NCBI GenBank assembly: GCA_002786065.1
Contig: NHNY01000005.1
Coordinates: forward strand, 682,001-746,000
Reading direction: 5' to 3'
Source of the DNA: Microcyclospora pomicola
Lineage: Eukaryota > Ascomycota > Dothideomycetes > Capnodiales
DNA length: 64,000 nucleotides
The first letter of the stretch is position 1. The number at the start of each line of letters is the position of its first letter. Of the stretch, positions 23,306 to 33,370 are shown piece by piece. Position numbers and translations under genes: made by a program. The notes under the pieces are model-generated. The model saw only the letters and a list, made by a program, of their open reading frames with translations, ran no database searches and had not been told where the DNA came from.

Positions 23306-23956
23306 TTAGTGACTTGGTAGACGTGCCACAAGCTCGTTGATGTCCGTACTCAGTTGGCTGGCTTTAGGAGCAAGTGGTTCCAGCATATCCTTGCTGATCA
23401 AAACCTCGACGACTCTGCGTACCCACCATTGACAGTCCTTGACTTCCTGTTTGAGTCTCTTCGTCATTTCCTTTTCAGCTGGCATGTCCGCTTTGACACT
23501 GTTCAAGCTTGGGCCTGGAGATTCAACTTCAATGCAGATTTGCTCGAATGCATCAACAGGCTCGTTGTCGATGTACCCACCGCCTTCATCATCATCCTTG
23601 ACGCACGGTTTTTGGCCAGAGGTTGTAGAGGGCGTGATATCACGCTTTCTCAAGGCACTTGATGAAATAGCGGCCACAGGGAATCTTCGACTTCCCACGC
23701 TGCGATGCTTGCGAATGTCGTAATCACGAACAATCTCCAGCTCAAAGCCGTTCAGTCTGTCTCCAGAAACATGTATACGTCTTCCCGTTTTTGCTTCCTC
23801 ATGTCGCTTGCTTATGGAATCATATGGCAGCATTTCCGGTATGAAGAAAGACCAGTGAGCGGCAAAGAGTGGCGAGGGAGGGACGAGGACGTAGAGTGTG
23901 GGTTGAACCACAAGCGTCCTGGTATCTACGTCTGTTGTCTGTCCAATGGCAGCCAT
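23306..23956 (-). CDS. Uncharacterised fungal protein, paralogue B
   Basis: A single exon of 216 aa. It matches paralogue A in order: LYVLVPPSPLFAAHWSFFIP, then IHVSGDRLNGFELEIVRDYD, then VKDCQWWVRRVVEVLISKDM near the C-terminus. The linker between blocks two and three is longer and acidic (DDDEGGG). The paralogue A intron position falls just upstream of the third block; here that region is uninterrupted, so intron loss or gain separates them. It starts 216 bases from the divergent TSR4 gene. Function unknown. The repeated HW-FIP and CQWWV motifs suggest one compact folded domain. Confidence 0.75.
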   Translation of the reverse strand: MAAIGQTTDVDTRTLVVQPTLYVLVPPSPLFAAHWSFFIPEMLPYDSISKRHEEAKTGRRIHVSGDRLNGFELEIVRDYDIRKHRSVGSRRFPVAAISSSALRKRDITPSTTSGQKPCVKDDDEGGGYIDNEPVDAFEQICIEVESPGPSLNSVKADMPAEKEMTKRLKQEVKDCQWWVRRVVEVLISKDMLEPLAPKASQLSTDINELVARLPSH

Positions 23957-24172
23957 GATGGCATTGCAGCGAGATACTCGCAGGTATGGAAGTAATGTGG
24001 TTGTAGAGTATCAGTTAAGTGTGATATCGATGAAGACATCGTACCAACGCAACGTTGAAGCCGCCTCGGGAACGACCGTGAATTTGTAAAAAGTCGTGAA
24101 GATATAGTAAGGTACATGACTTACAACAACTCAGCGTTTGCAAGACTTGCTTTGTGTCTTCTCGAAACAAGT
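23957..24172. promoter_or_regulatory. Divergent promoter, paralogue B / TSR4
   Basis: 216 bases between start codons. A compact shared promoter is likely from the spacing alone. Confidence 0.4.
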
Positions 24173-25481
24173 ATGGCAGAATACGACAGCGATTCCTCCG
24201 GCGGAGATGACGTTCAGACGAATGTCATGCTAGGTTATGCCTCGAAAGAGCCAACAGGCGACGACTTCAGCCAGCTTGGCGGATCCCCAGTGCGTACCGC
24301 CACTTTTGTACTGGAGATACATACTAATCTGAGCGCAGACCTGGCTAGACGAATCAAGCACTCCTGATGGCGCTCTTGCGAAATGCAGAGTCTGCAATGG
24401 TCATCTAAGCCTACTGTTACAATTGAATGCAGATCTACCGGATCGATTTCCTGGCCACGAGAGACGAATATATGTGTGGGCTTGCAGACATAAGCCATGC
24501 AGGAGAAAGAACGAAAGCATTCGTGCGTTCAGGGCAGTGAGAGGTCATGCCGTAGAAAAGAAGATGGCAGCCACGGGAAATGAACAGCCCGCTTCCAACA
24601 CAGCCGGCGCAGGAATCAGCAAGCCTTCAACTACGAATCTTGGTGATGCAATCTTCGGTGGCAAAGCACCATCGGCACAGAATGTAAACCCGTTTGCTTC
24701 TTCAGTTTCGAGCGGCAGCGCAATGTCCAATCCGTTTGCTAGCTCAGCTTCGATATCCGCCCAGGCAGCCTCAGCACCAGTCACTGTGGAGACACTACCA
24801 GAGACATTTGCGCAGAAAGCTAGAATATCAACTCCACAGGTACCTCCCACAGCTGGACCGAAGGAAGTTAGGGCCCCCTGGCCAGAGCAGTCTGCATTCA
24901 CAGCTCGTTTCCCGCACTACCACATTGATGCCGACTCCGAATATCTAGAGTCGGATCCGATGGACATACCAACTAACGCTCGCGTGGGGGGTGGTACATT
25001 GGAGAGCGAAGGTAGCAATGGCGGGCTTGACGAAAAGTCCTTGTTTGAAAGCAGCATGGACAAAACATTTCAGCGCTTCGCAGACCGACTTGCACAAAAT
25101 CCAGAGCAGGTTCTTCGCTACGAGTATGACGGACATGCCCTACTTTATGCCAAAAAGGACGCTGTGGGAAAGCTGCTTGCCTTGGAACAGGAGTCTAGCC
25201 ATGCTAAGGTCAAGGTTGCAAGCAGTAGTTCGACTGCTTCCAAGATACCCCGATGCACGAATTGTGGCGCTGGCAGGGTCTTCGAGTTACAGTTGACTCC
25301 TCATGCGATTCTTGAGCTCGAGGCGGATGATATGTCCGTTGATGGCATGGACTGGGGAACGATCATCGTTGGAGTGTGCAGTGCTGATTGCCAGGAGAAG
25401 GACATCGAAGCAGGCAAAGTAGGCTATGTGGAGGAATGGGCTGGAGTACAATGGGAAGAGCTTGCTGGCAAAGGTCGGTAG
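24173..25481 (+). CDS. TSR4: TSR4/PDCD2-family ribosome biogenesis protein
   Basis: Two exons, join(24173..24289, 24339..25481), give 419 aa. In yeast Tsr4 is a dedicated co-translational chaperone of ribosomal protein uS5 (Rps2), needed for 20S pre-rRNA processing. The N-terminus reads VMLGYASKEPTGDDFSQLGG, then TWLDESSTPDGALAKCRVCNG after the 49-base intron. Further cysteines (WACRHKPCRRKN) complete a zinc-binding part. The middle is Ser/Ala-rich with NPFASS repeats. The C-terminal PDCD2_C domain has VLRYEYDGHALLYA, PRCTNCGAGRVFELQLTP and a final VGVCSADCQ. Domain order and paired cysteines agree with the family. Confidence 0.93.
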
Positions 25482-25965
25482 TCTGGAGTTCGTTGACTTC
25501 TATCTTCAAAAGGCTCAACGCACTCTTTCGGTCCAATTGCAATCATCGAACTGCGCTCTCGACTAGTGCATGCAAGTGCTTCAGACCAAGCTTCGCCGTA
25601 CTAGCAATCTTGGAAAGGTTATGTCGCTTTCGCTATCTCTCAAAGTGATCGCGACGGCACATCGTCTCGATGAGCAATATTGATACCCCACGATGCGTCA
25701 GCTCACATGTCGCTTGAGCTATGTGCCCAAATTCTTGAAGCGGTCCGGCAATCTGAACGGTTTTACTGTCCGCGACCAATTCTGGTCCAACACACCTATC
25801 ATGATCTCTGGCGTGCAGAGAAGGGCGGTCCGGATGACTGCTGTGTGCTTGTGCTGTTGGGCAAACAATGCTTGACGTAGAAGTATTGCCGGGAACAGAC
25901 CATTCAGGTGTGGAAGGTCTTTAGGGAACTGAAGCCTCGAATGATCGCTCCAATCCTTCTACAGC
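25482..25965. other. Intergenic, convergent 3' flanks of TSR4 and MED11
   Basis: 484 bases with no supportable gene. A 60-codon frame at 25693-25875 has an ATG but no family resemblance. Confidence 0.5.
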
Positions 25966-26436
25966 TTATCCTGAGGCATGTCCAGCCCTGCTCTCGAGAA
26001 GCTTCTTCGCTTCTTCTATGAGCTCCAGCTCCTTCTCTGCACCCACCTTGTTGCCTCTACTATTCAAATACCCAACATCGAGGTTCCCCAGTCCGCCATT
26101 GACGACTTTCCCGCCAATCGCTTGTGCCGAACTCATGCTTTGAGCTTCTGGTGTGATTATCTTAGCCTCTTCCAAAGCGTATGCCTGTCGCCTTAATCGG
26201 GCCACGATCGCTTGTAGATTCTGGTAATAGCTCTCTGTTTCACGTGTAAAGGCTTCTTTTCGTGCTTGTATGCTGCCTTCACCCGCAATGTCGTCCGTGG
26301 AATCGCGTGGGTCGAGTGGACGGCCTGTCAGTGCATTCATCGCAAGCCCCGCGGACCGGACCATTGCAGCAACATCCTCGTTGATACCGTTCAATTCACG
26401 GATGCGATCCGCTGGTGTCACATGAAGAGTCGCCAT
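25966..26436 (-). CDS. MED11: Mediator complex subunit 11
   Basis: A single exon of 156 aa. Med11 pairs with Med22 in the Mediator head and contacts RNA polymerase II and TFIIH. The N-terminal helix (ADRIRELNGINEDVAAMVRSAGLAMNALTG) is the family signature. A spacer and a second helical block follow (AFTRETESYYQNLQAIVARLRRQAYALEEAKII), then a short acidic helix at the C-terminus. The size suits filamentous ascomycete Med11. The ATG is 238 bases from that of TAF5 on the other strand, so two pol II initiation factors probably share one promoter. Confidence 0.88.
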   Translation of the reverse strand: MATLHVTPADRIRELNGINEDVAAMVRSAGLAMNALTGRPLDPRDSTDDIAGEGSIQARKEAFTRETESYYQNLQAIVARLRRQAYALEEAKIITPEAQSMSSAQAIGGKVVNGGLGNLDVGYLNSRGNKVGAEKELELIEEAKKLLESRAGHASG

Positions 26437-26674
26437 CGGGCTTGTTCGTTGCTGTGGAGCATAGCAGCTTGAGCGAGCGAGACATGCACAAAGAAATAAG
26501 CTTCGACTAGCGCAAAATTGAGTCTATAGAGGTTCACTCCTCGACACGTGAACCAGCGTGGCACATCAACTTAAAGATTACCATTTCCTGCACAACCATT
26601 CAACTCGCAACCATTTCCTCACGGCCTCGACGATACGACACTCCAATCCATGTGAACCAGTATCCTCATCCATC
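26437..26674. promoter_or_regulatory. Bidirectional promoter, MED11 / TAF5
   Basis: 238 bases between divergent starts of two general transcription factors. No TATA box was seen, as is usual for housekeeping genes. Confidence 0.5.
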
Positions 26675-29390
26675 ATGTCAGGCCAGCCGCCTCCGCCGTC
26701 GCGGACGGCGAGCGTCGGACCTGCAAATGCTGGCGGCATGAACGCCCCAGCAGCACCAACACCCGGAGTGCCAGTTCCTGCAAATCCGCAGAACCTCAAT
26801 CAAATAGTAAGTACGCGCAAGTCACAATAGCAGAAGTGCAACCACACCTGGCTTGATGTTTGTTACATCGGTCGTTGGACTGTTCTCAATCGTCGGATGG
26901 CCACAAAAACCTACATCCACAGGAGAGAGCCATGCGCAGTCCAAACGACATACCTGTCTCTCGTGCCTCAAGTCAAGACAAAGCATGATGAAGCCGTCAA
27001 GTATCATGAACCCGGATTGGGCCTTGGTGCGAGATGTATGTGTTCGCACAGCTTCGTGCAGACCTCTTTCAGGGCAAACGACCCAGTGGCACATCATCGT
27101 TATCGTCCCTACACATCAGCACATCAACAGCCGCGTTTGACCTAATATCAGTGCACCACGGTTTAGTCGACTATCTTGGTTACATTTAGAACCGAGAGTC
27201 ACTATGGCTCAAAATTCACCTCTCAGGAAACACTGGTTGGAAAATGTGTCACTGACTTAGCCATTACAGGTCCTTGAATATCTGTCGAAGAAAGGGTATA
27301 GCAGGACTGAGGCTATGCTACGACGAGAAAGCTCGAATGTCGATGCCGCCGGCCAACCCATACATACACGTATCGAAGAACATGGCGGCAAAGCCACAGG
27401 TACAGCATTCACATTGGTTCATAAGTGGATCGACAACATGCTGGACATATACAAACCTGAGCTGAAACGACTATTATGGCCTCTCTTCGTCCATTCTTAC
27501 CTCAACCTAATCGCCGATTTCTACCCCCGTGATGGAGAAGAGTTCTTCAATTCCTTCAAACATCTCTTCGAGATAGAACACAAGGACGATTTACGAGCAC
27601 TCACAGCATTGAACCTCCCAGAGCATGTTCAGGACAACGATATCGCCAAGTTGTACCGAACGCACAAGTACCGGCTGACATTAAGCAATATGGCCTTCAG
27701 CACATTGCTTCAGTTTCTGGAGTCGAAAGCGGACGACGGAGGCCGCTTATTGCTCAATATCATCAACGGGCATGTCGACATCCATGCCGTTGATCGCGCG
27801 GCTGCAGGCGGTGCTCGAGGCTTACAGAAGCTTCTCGCCCAGCGCAACGGTGATGAGGATGTTCCCGCCGAGGACGAAGGAATTCCAGGTCACAACCCCG
27901 GCTCAGCAACCGTGACAACGACCACAGCAACCACTCTACACAAGCTTTCACTCGGGCCATTACCACTCGAGAATGATCTTGCTGAAGACATCAAAGCTGA
28001 GTTGACTCAAGAAGATGCCGCGCATCCACCAGGCCCTGGTCAGCTATCTCTGACGGAGCAATTCGAACAGAATATCAAAGTTGAGCCCAACGAGAATGTG
28101 CCATCGCGCGACCAACTACCATTCCCCCCTTCGACGGCAAAGGACGTCGCGATGGAGGTGCAGAAGGTAAAAGAGAACCGCGACAGGTTCCGCATCGAGG
28201 GCCGCACAGGAGGCGTTGGTCCCGGGGTCAGCGTGACCATGTTCACGCTACATAATACTTTCGACAGTGTCAACTGCATCGAATTTTCGGGCGATAATAT
28301 GCTCGTAGCTGCTGGAACGGCGGAATCATATATTCGTGTTTGGTCGTTAGATAACCAGCCTCTGATATCACCCACGGACCCCGCTGGCCAACACCCGTCC
28401 AACTCAAGACGATTGATCGGCCACTCTGGTCCAGTATACGCATTGTCGTTCTCCCCATCTGTCGCATTAGCCACGAACGCGACCAATGGGCACACAAATG
28501 GCGTGGCTCAAGATACCGGGTATCCTAAATACCTCCTTTCCTGCTCGGCGGACTCCACAATTCGGCTCTGGTCCCTCGACACATGGACGAATCTGGTCGT
28601 ATACAAGTCACATAGCAGTCCTGTATGGGATGTTCGATTCTGTCCTCATGGTCACTACTTTGTGTCCAGCTCTGCAGACCGTACAGCTCGACTGTGGAGC
28701 ACATCGCAAATCGCCCCGTTGCGCCTATTTGTTGGTCATGACTCGGACGTGGAGACTGTCGCATGGCATCCGAATGGTGCGTACATGTTCACGGGATCGG
28801 GCGGAGGTGACAAAACAATACGCATGTGGAGCATCATCACAGGCAGCGATGTACGTCTATACACAGGCCACGCCGACACCATCACCGCACTCGCTTGCGC
28901 TCCAGACGGCATCACACTTGCATCGGCCGATGAGCGTGGCGAAATCATCCTTTGGGATCTACCGTCCGGACGGCTGATCAAGCGCATGCGCGGACATGCT
29001 CGCGGTGGGGTCTGGTCCCTGGACTGGTCGATCGAGAGCTCGGTCCTCGTCTCTGGTGGTGCTGATGGTACTGTACGTGTTTGGGACGTTGCACCGAACA
29101 AAGAGTCGGCCAGCAAGACGGTAGGCGATAGTAATCTACCGGGCGCCAAGGGCGATGGAACCGCAAACGCGTCAAGCGCCACTACAGCAGCAGGAGTAGC
29201 TGGCGGACTGGTCACCACTACCACTGCTGCTGCTGGTGGTGCAGGCGGTTCTAAATCTGGCAAGGCGAAGAAAGACGTCATGGTCTCGCCAGACCAGATC
29301 AGCGCTTTTCCCACCAAGAAGAGCGCCGTCTACAAAGTGCGGTTCACACAGATGAACCTGGTCGTCGCGGGCGGAGCTTACTTGCCTTGA
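26675..29390 (+). CDS. TAF5: TFIID/SAGA subunit TAF5
   Basis: Two exons, join(26675..26806, 27270..29390), give 750 aa. TAF5 scaffolds TFIID and, in yeast, SAGA. Exon 1 codes a Pro/Ala-rich leader ending NLNQI; exon 2 resumes VLEYLSKKGYSRTEAMLRRE, the LisH motif. The NTD2 helical domain spans about 88-217 (FTLVHKWIDNMLDIYKPELK, FYPRDGEEFFNSF). A linker leads to WD40 repeats over the C-terminal half, with units such as LLSCSADSTIRLWSLDTW, FVSSSADRTARLWS, GGGDKTIRMWS and VSGGADGTVRVWDV. A low-complexity Ala/Thr/Gly insert precedes the last strand (AVYKVRFTQMNLVVAGG). Intron 1 (463 bases) is the longest in the window. Confidence 0.95.
26807..27269 (+). other. Long first intron of TAF5
   Basis: Donor GTAAGT at 26807, acceptor TTACAG at 27269, phase 0. 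It is several times longer than the other introns here. It has internal frames but none in a fitting phase with splice sites. An ATGATGA lies near 26982 but no CTGA sits at snoRNA distance. Confidence 0.75.
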
Positions 29391-29728
29391 TTGGACCGCA
29401 GGAGGGTGTGATGATCACGAAAGGGGGGCTGGCTGTGTCCTCCAAAATTGGAGACTGCAGGTACGATGGTTGGAGAGTAGCTATTTAATGCCCTGTATCA
29501 GTATGAAGCCACTGAAGATTTACGTCTTTCCAAAGGCTCAGAATGCCCATGTTGTTGATATGATAAGGTATGTCTCTTTGGTGTTGATCACGAATAATCT
29601 CGCGGATTCATGATCACGAACGAACTATGCTTGAGCTGTCTATACAAGAGCGCCCATAACAATCCAGTGACAGCGCTTTTGGTCAATGATATCGTGACAT
29701 TACTGGTATATGCTTTTATCAACTGTCA
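29391..29728. other. Intergenic, convergent 3' flanks
   Basis: 338 bases between convergent TAF5 and the proline-rich gene; no feature seen. Confidence 0.5.
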
Positions 29729-31532
29729 TCATCGCTCCTCCCGCGCCCTCAGCGCATCGATCTCCGCCTGCAACGCATCGAGATCCTTGAGCACATCGAC
29801 GCCGCCCTGCCGGTCTACTTCCCACGATGGCGTCTCCTCCACCTCGCCGATGTCCTGTCCTGGCGTGTTACTGTTCTGCGATCGTTGATCGCTCGGTCTT
29901 CGCGCGACTGGGACGTCGATACTGCTGCGTTTGCTGCCGCGATCCCGTCGTGGAGGCGGAGGTGGTGGCGCAGCAGCATCGTGGGGAGCGACAGAGGAAC
30001 GGCGTGATGCATCGGAAGAAGTGCGGGAGAGCGTGGAGCTCGGTTTTGTGCTGGCTCGTCGAGGCGGTGGCAGCGGTGAGAGCTTTGAGTCTGTGGATGG
30101 ATTGCTAATGTTTCGAGCTGGGTCTGCGGAAGACGTATTGGATGTGTGAGCCTGTTGTACTCTCCGGGACGGTGGCGGAGGTGGCGCTGGCGCTGAAGCT
30201 TTTGCTGGTGTGTTGTTCGAGGTTTTGCTCGGTTCAATAGCCTGTGGTAATGATTGCTCCGAGGTTCTTGGCGAGTTGCTTGCATGTGATGGAGCTGTGT
30301 GGCCTTGATATTGTCGACGTGCTGCTGGAGGCGGCGGCGGCACTGGTCTTGCGTCGACACTCTGCTCTATTGGTTGCGAGGCTGGAGATGATGGAGGCTC
30401 GGCATCTGAAGCACTCGACAGTGTTGAGGGCTGCAGTCCTGGTGGAAGCCGTGGAAGAGGCTTGTTCAGATCACTCGAAGATCGAGATATATGAGGCCGA
30501 AGGATGCCGGTAGGGTGCTGTGTACTGGGCCCCGCATGCACAGATTTAAATCCTGAAGAAGGGATGGACTCATCAAAGTCCGCAAATGACACAGTCTGTG
30601 GATATGTCTTTCCGCCTTTGTTCTTCGGTGGCGCAGGTGGTGCCATTGTGTCTAGTCGAGTGTCATCCGTGGAACTCATCAAGGTTGTACTCTCGTCCCC
30701 CTCGTCTCCATCATCATCCGAGTACGGTCGATCATGGTCCCATGAGAATCCGGGTGACTCGAGAGGGGCGAAGCTATCGAACATGGAGAGTCTTGATGGT
30801 ACTGATAGTACATGCTCAACGGTCCCATTCTGAGGGGGTGACGCTGAAACGACTGATCGAGGTGCTTGTGGTACTGTTGCGCCATTGAGGAGGATGTCCT
30901 TGAACAGATCTACATCCAGCACCGGTCTACCTCGCCTTGGTCGCGAATGTGACTGATCTGTAGCATCTCCGGCAGTATTGTCTCCTTGTGGCGATCGACC
31001 AAAAGACGCTTCACTTGTCGCCAGCGTTCGCGCGAATGGATTGTATGGTGCCCTGACACTGCTAGAACTTCCCCCATTCGTTTCTGGCCCACTGCCATTC
31101 TGCGATGTCCCAAAGGAAAGTGACGGTGCCACCATGCCTGTACCTGCTCCTGAGTTCCGCCGTGTGTTGTGCACCGCTTGGTCGATTGCTTCTGTCGTGA
31201 CCTCTTCGTCCGAACTACTCTCGTCTTCCGCATGCTCGCGCTTCGGTGGTGGGGGAGAACCAGTCAAGCCATCGGAGAGTCGCCGAGCAAGAGTTTGTCT
31301 GCTTTCGGCGGGTGATTGTGGCGGGCTTAGGATCTTGACTCGTTTCTTCGCCTTGTCTTTCTTCTTGTCTGCTCCGACATCTATGGAGGAACACATTCAG
31401 CGTCGGCCATCTCATCTGTGGCTGTAGTTCGGTACGAACGTTCGACATACCACCTAATTGATCACTATGAGATGTTTCTACCCTGCTGTCTGGTAGACGC
31501 CGGTTTCCAGTTCGGAATGGATTTCCTGACAT
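29729..31532 (-). CDS. Proline-rich, disordered protein with C-terminal coiled coil
   Basis: Two exons, complement(29729..31380, 31451..31532), give 577 aa. The 70-base intron has a GTATGT donor and CATAG acceptor and joins SDQLG to DVGADKKK. Exon 1 starts MSGNPFRTGNRRLP. The rest is largely disordered, with many polyproline stretches (PAPPPPPSRR, PPPPPPRRD) able to bind SH3, WW or profilin partners. Two short ordered-looking motifs stand out: RGRPVLDVDLFKDILLNG (about residue 190) and KTYPQTVSFADFDE. The C-terminus is a heptad helix (VLKDLDALQAEIDALRAREE). Composition resembles actin-patch or polarity adaptors such as verprolin-like proteins, but no WH2 motif was seen. Function not assigned. 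Confidence 0.8.
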
Positions 31533-32152
31533 CCTCGTGGATCCGTGTCTTGAGGTCTACTTCGCAAGCCACTGCGGGCAATGCTTACCACCGCATTCGC
31601 CGAGGAGGGTCTGCAGAACCACGAGGTGATTAAGAGTATGGTACAAACTATACTGCGAGGAACAGAGACATTGCAAGGTTAGCCATGCACTTATGTAGGC
31701 AAAATATTGCATGTGAAGGTGAAATAGAGGGTGATCAGTGGCATGCTGGTCTCTTCATGCAGTTGGGGCTGATCTCATGCAGACCCCACGATTTGATGGC
31801 GGAGCATGGCACACATCACTTCCAACAGTACTAATCACATGAAGATGAGATCAATGACAGTGTGCAAACATAAATGGGTATCAACCGGACTATCTGACAC
31901 AAGCGAGACGTACCGCGAAGACAGAAACCGGCCTTCTTAGCCCCTCATTGTTGCACAGCGTGATGCATCGCGGCTCTTCTGCTGCATCCCCAAATGCATA
32001 AACATCCCAAGTTTGGATAAGTCATTACGCGAGTACAGAGATGTTGGTAAGGAATCAGCAGGGACAGCGTGTGGTTGTTATCATTATTATTACTGATAAG
32101 ATGCTCACAATAGACGTGCGCTTCAATCGGGTATCATATACATATCATCGCA
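31533..32152. other. Intergenic upstream of proline-rich gene
   Basis: 620 bases between two minus-strand genes, holding the Rbd2 3' flank and the proline-rich gene promoter. No gene is supported. Confidence 0.5.
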
Positions 32153-33041
32153 TCAAGGACCTAATCTTTGTGTACTTCCAATCAAGGGCGTACTGTTTAC
32201 AGCACCCAGTGTCCCTCGCCCTGGTCCGACACGGTCCGCAGTACTCGTGCTCGGCAGCACGCCATACCGGCCGTACATCTTCTGATCCACACTCACGTAG
32301 TGCGGTAATCTTCCCAAGAGATTCAATTTGCCCTCGATGAATTTCAAGATCTTGTCGGGCGGCGCGAGGAATCGGATGTAGCCCAAACCCCAGAGATAAC
32401 CGAATACCGCACCACAAAGGTGGCCTAGCAGACTCGTGCCGGGAACCAGGAATGTGATGACAAATATGAGGAACAACGGTGATGTCCAGGTTGGTATCTT
32501 GACATCGCTGATCTCAAAGTATGGGTTTGCGTAGTATGTCTTCATGGCTTCGTTGCACAATAAGAGGAACACCCAAACACTGGCTCCGATGACTGGCGTA
32601 TTCAAGTGGAAGACATAGACTTCGAGACCGGTGTATAGTATTCCAGGCAGCAAGCCGAAAGGACCCGTAAAGAGGATGAAAGTGACGATGGTGCCATGTT
32701 CGTTCTCGAAGCGTTCCAGCAGCGGCGTCAATGCTATCGTGTTCAAGAGGTAGTGGATGAAGGACTTGTGGAGGAGTGGGAAGGTATTTAGGCGGTAGAC
32801 TGGTAGAAAGGATGCTTGTCAGCGGACAGACGAATCTGTTTGTCTCTAGGCAATGCGTACGAGTTTGAAGATTGATTAAGTTCGGCGTCAACGAGCCCCA
32901 GTCCTCCCACCAGTCGAGAAAGAAATGTGCGATGTAGAAGCCTGTGATGACTACAATGAATCCTCGTGTAGCCAGGGGCAGTCTGTAGAGATAACTTCGC
33001 GCGCGTCGTCCGTCCGGCAGCGCAAGGGTAGGAAATGGCAT
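32153..33041 (-). CDS. rbd2: Rhomboid intramembrane protease, Rbd2-like
   Basis: Two exons, complement(32153..32799, 32861..33041), give 275 aa. Rbd2-type rhomboids act in the Golgi; in several fungi they help cleave the sterol regulator SREBP together with Cdc48. The nucleophile motif is VIGASVWVF with Ser134, and the general base is His187 in LLGHLCGAVFGYLWG, so the dyad is intact. About six TM segments fit. After the last helix a cytosolic tail contains GPGRGTLGA and ends LIGSTQRLGP; both resemble SHP boxes (F-x-G-x-G-x-x-L) that bind Cdc48. The 61-base intron joins INLQT to LYRLNTFPLLHKS. It is divergent from GAA1, 329 bases away. Confidence 0.9.
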
Positions 33042-33370
33042 CCTCTTGACGAACGCAGAATCGAAGTAGAGTACCGATGATGAGTCGAAGAGAGCAGAAG
33101 CGGCGGAAGAGAGGATGTCGCGCCGGGGAGTGGACGGAGTGAAGTCTGGGCAATGTTCATTAGTCCTTTAACGTCGATGTGAGCATGCGACTTCTTTCCA
33201 CATTTTATGCAGTGATCGACGTTGCGTCTCCTGCGGGCTGCCATGTGGCTATGCACCATATACGTGTAGCATAATATTATGCAACACCTGCCTCCAACGA
33301 CACTCCCCTTGCAGCAGATTGCGCAACAGGCAATGACAAGGGCGATCAATGGCAGAATAAGAAGACAATC
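33042..33370. promoter_or_regulatory. Bidirectional promoter, Rbd2 / GAA1
   Basis: 329 bases between divergent starts of two secretory-membrane genes. It holds a perfect 14-base palindrome at 33269-33282. Confidence 0.5.
33269..33282. promoter_or_regulatory. 14-base perfect palindrome
   Basis: GCATAATATTATGC reads the same on both strands. It lies 228 bases from the Rbd2 start and 89 bases from the GAA1 start. It could be a dimeric factor site; that is inference. Confidence 0.35.

Noticed and set aside
26807-27269. Box C/D snoRNA inside the TAF5 intron (ATGATGA near 26982, CTGA near 27251)
   Set aside because: The boxes are about 270 bases apart, too far for a C/D snoRNA, and no terminal stem was seen.
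29815-31233. Several long plus- and minus-strand frames overlapping the proline-rich gene
   Set aside because: They are antisense or shifted readings of GC-rich, repetitive coding sequence; composition is meaningless Arg/His or Val/Ser runs.
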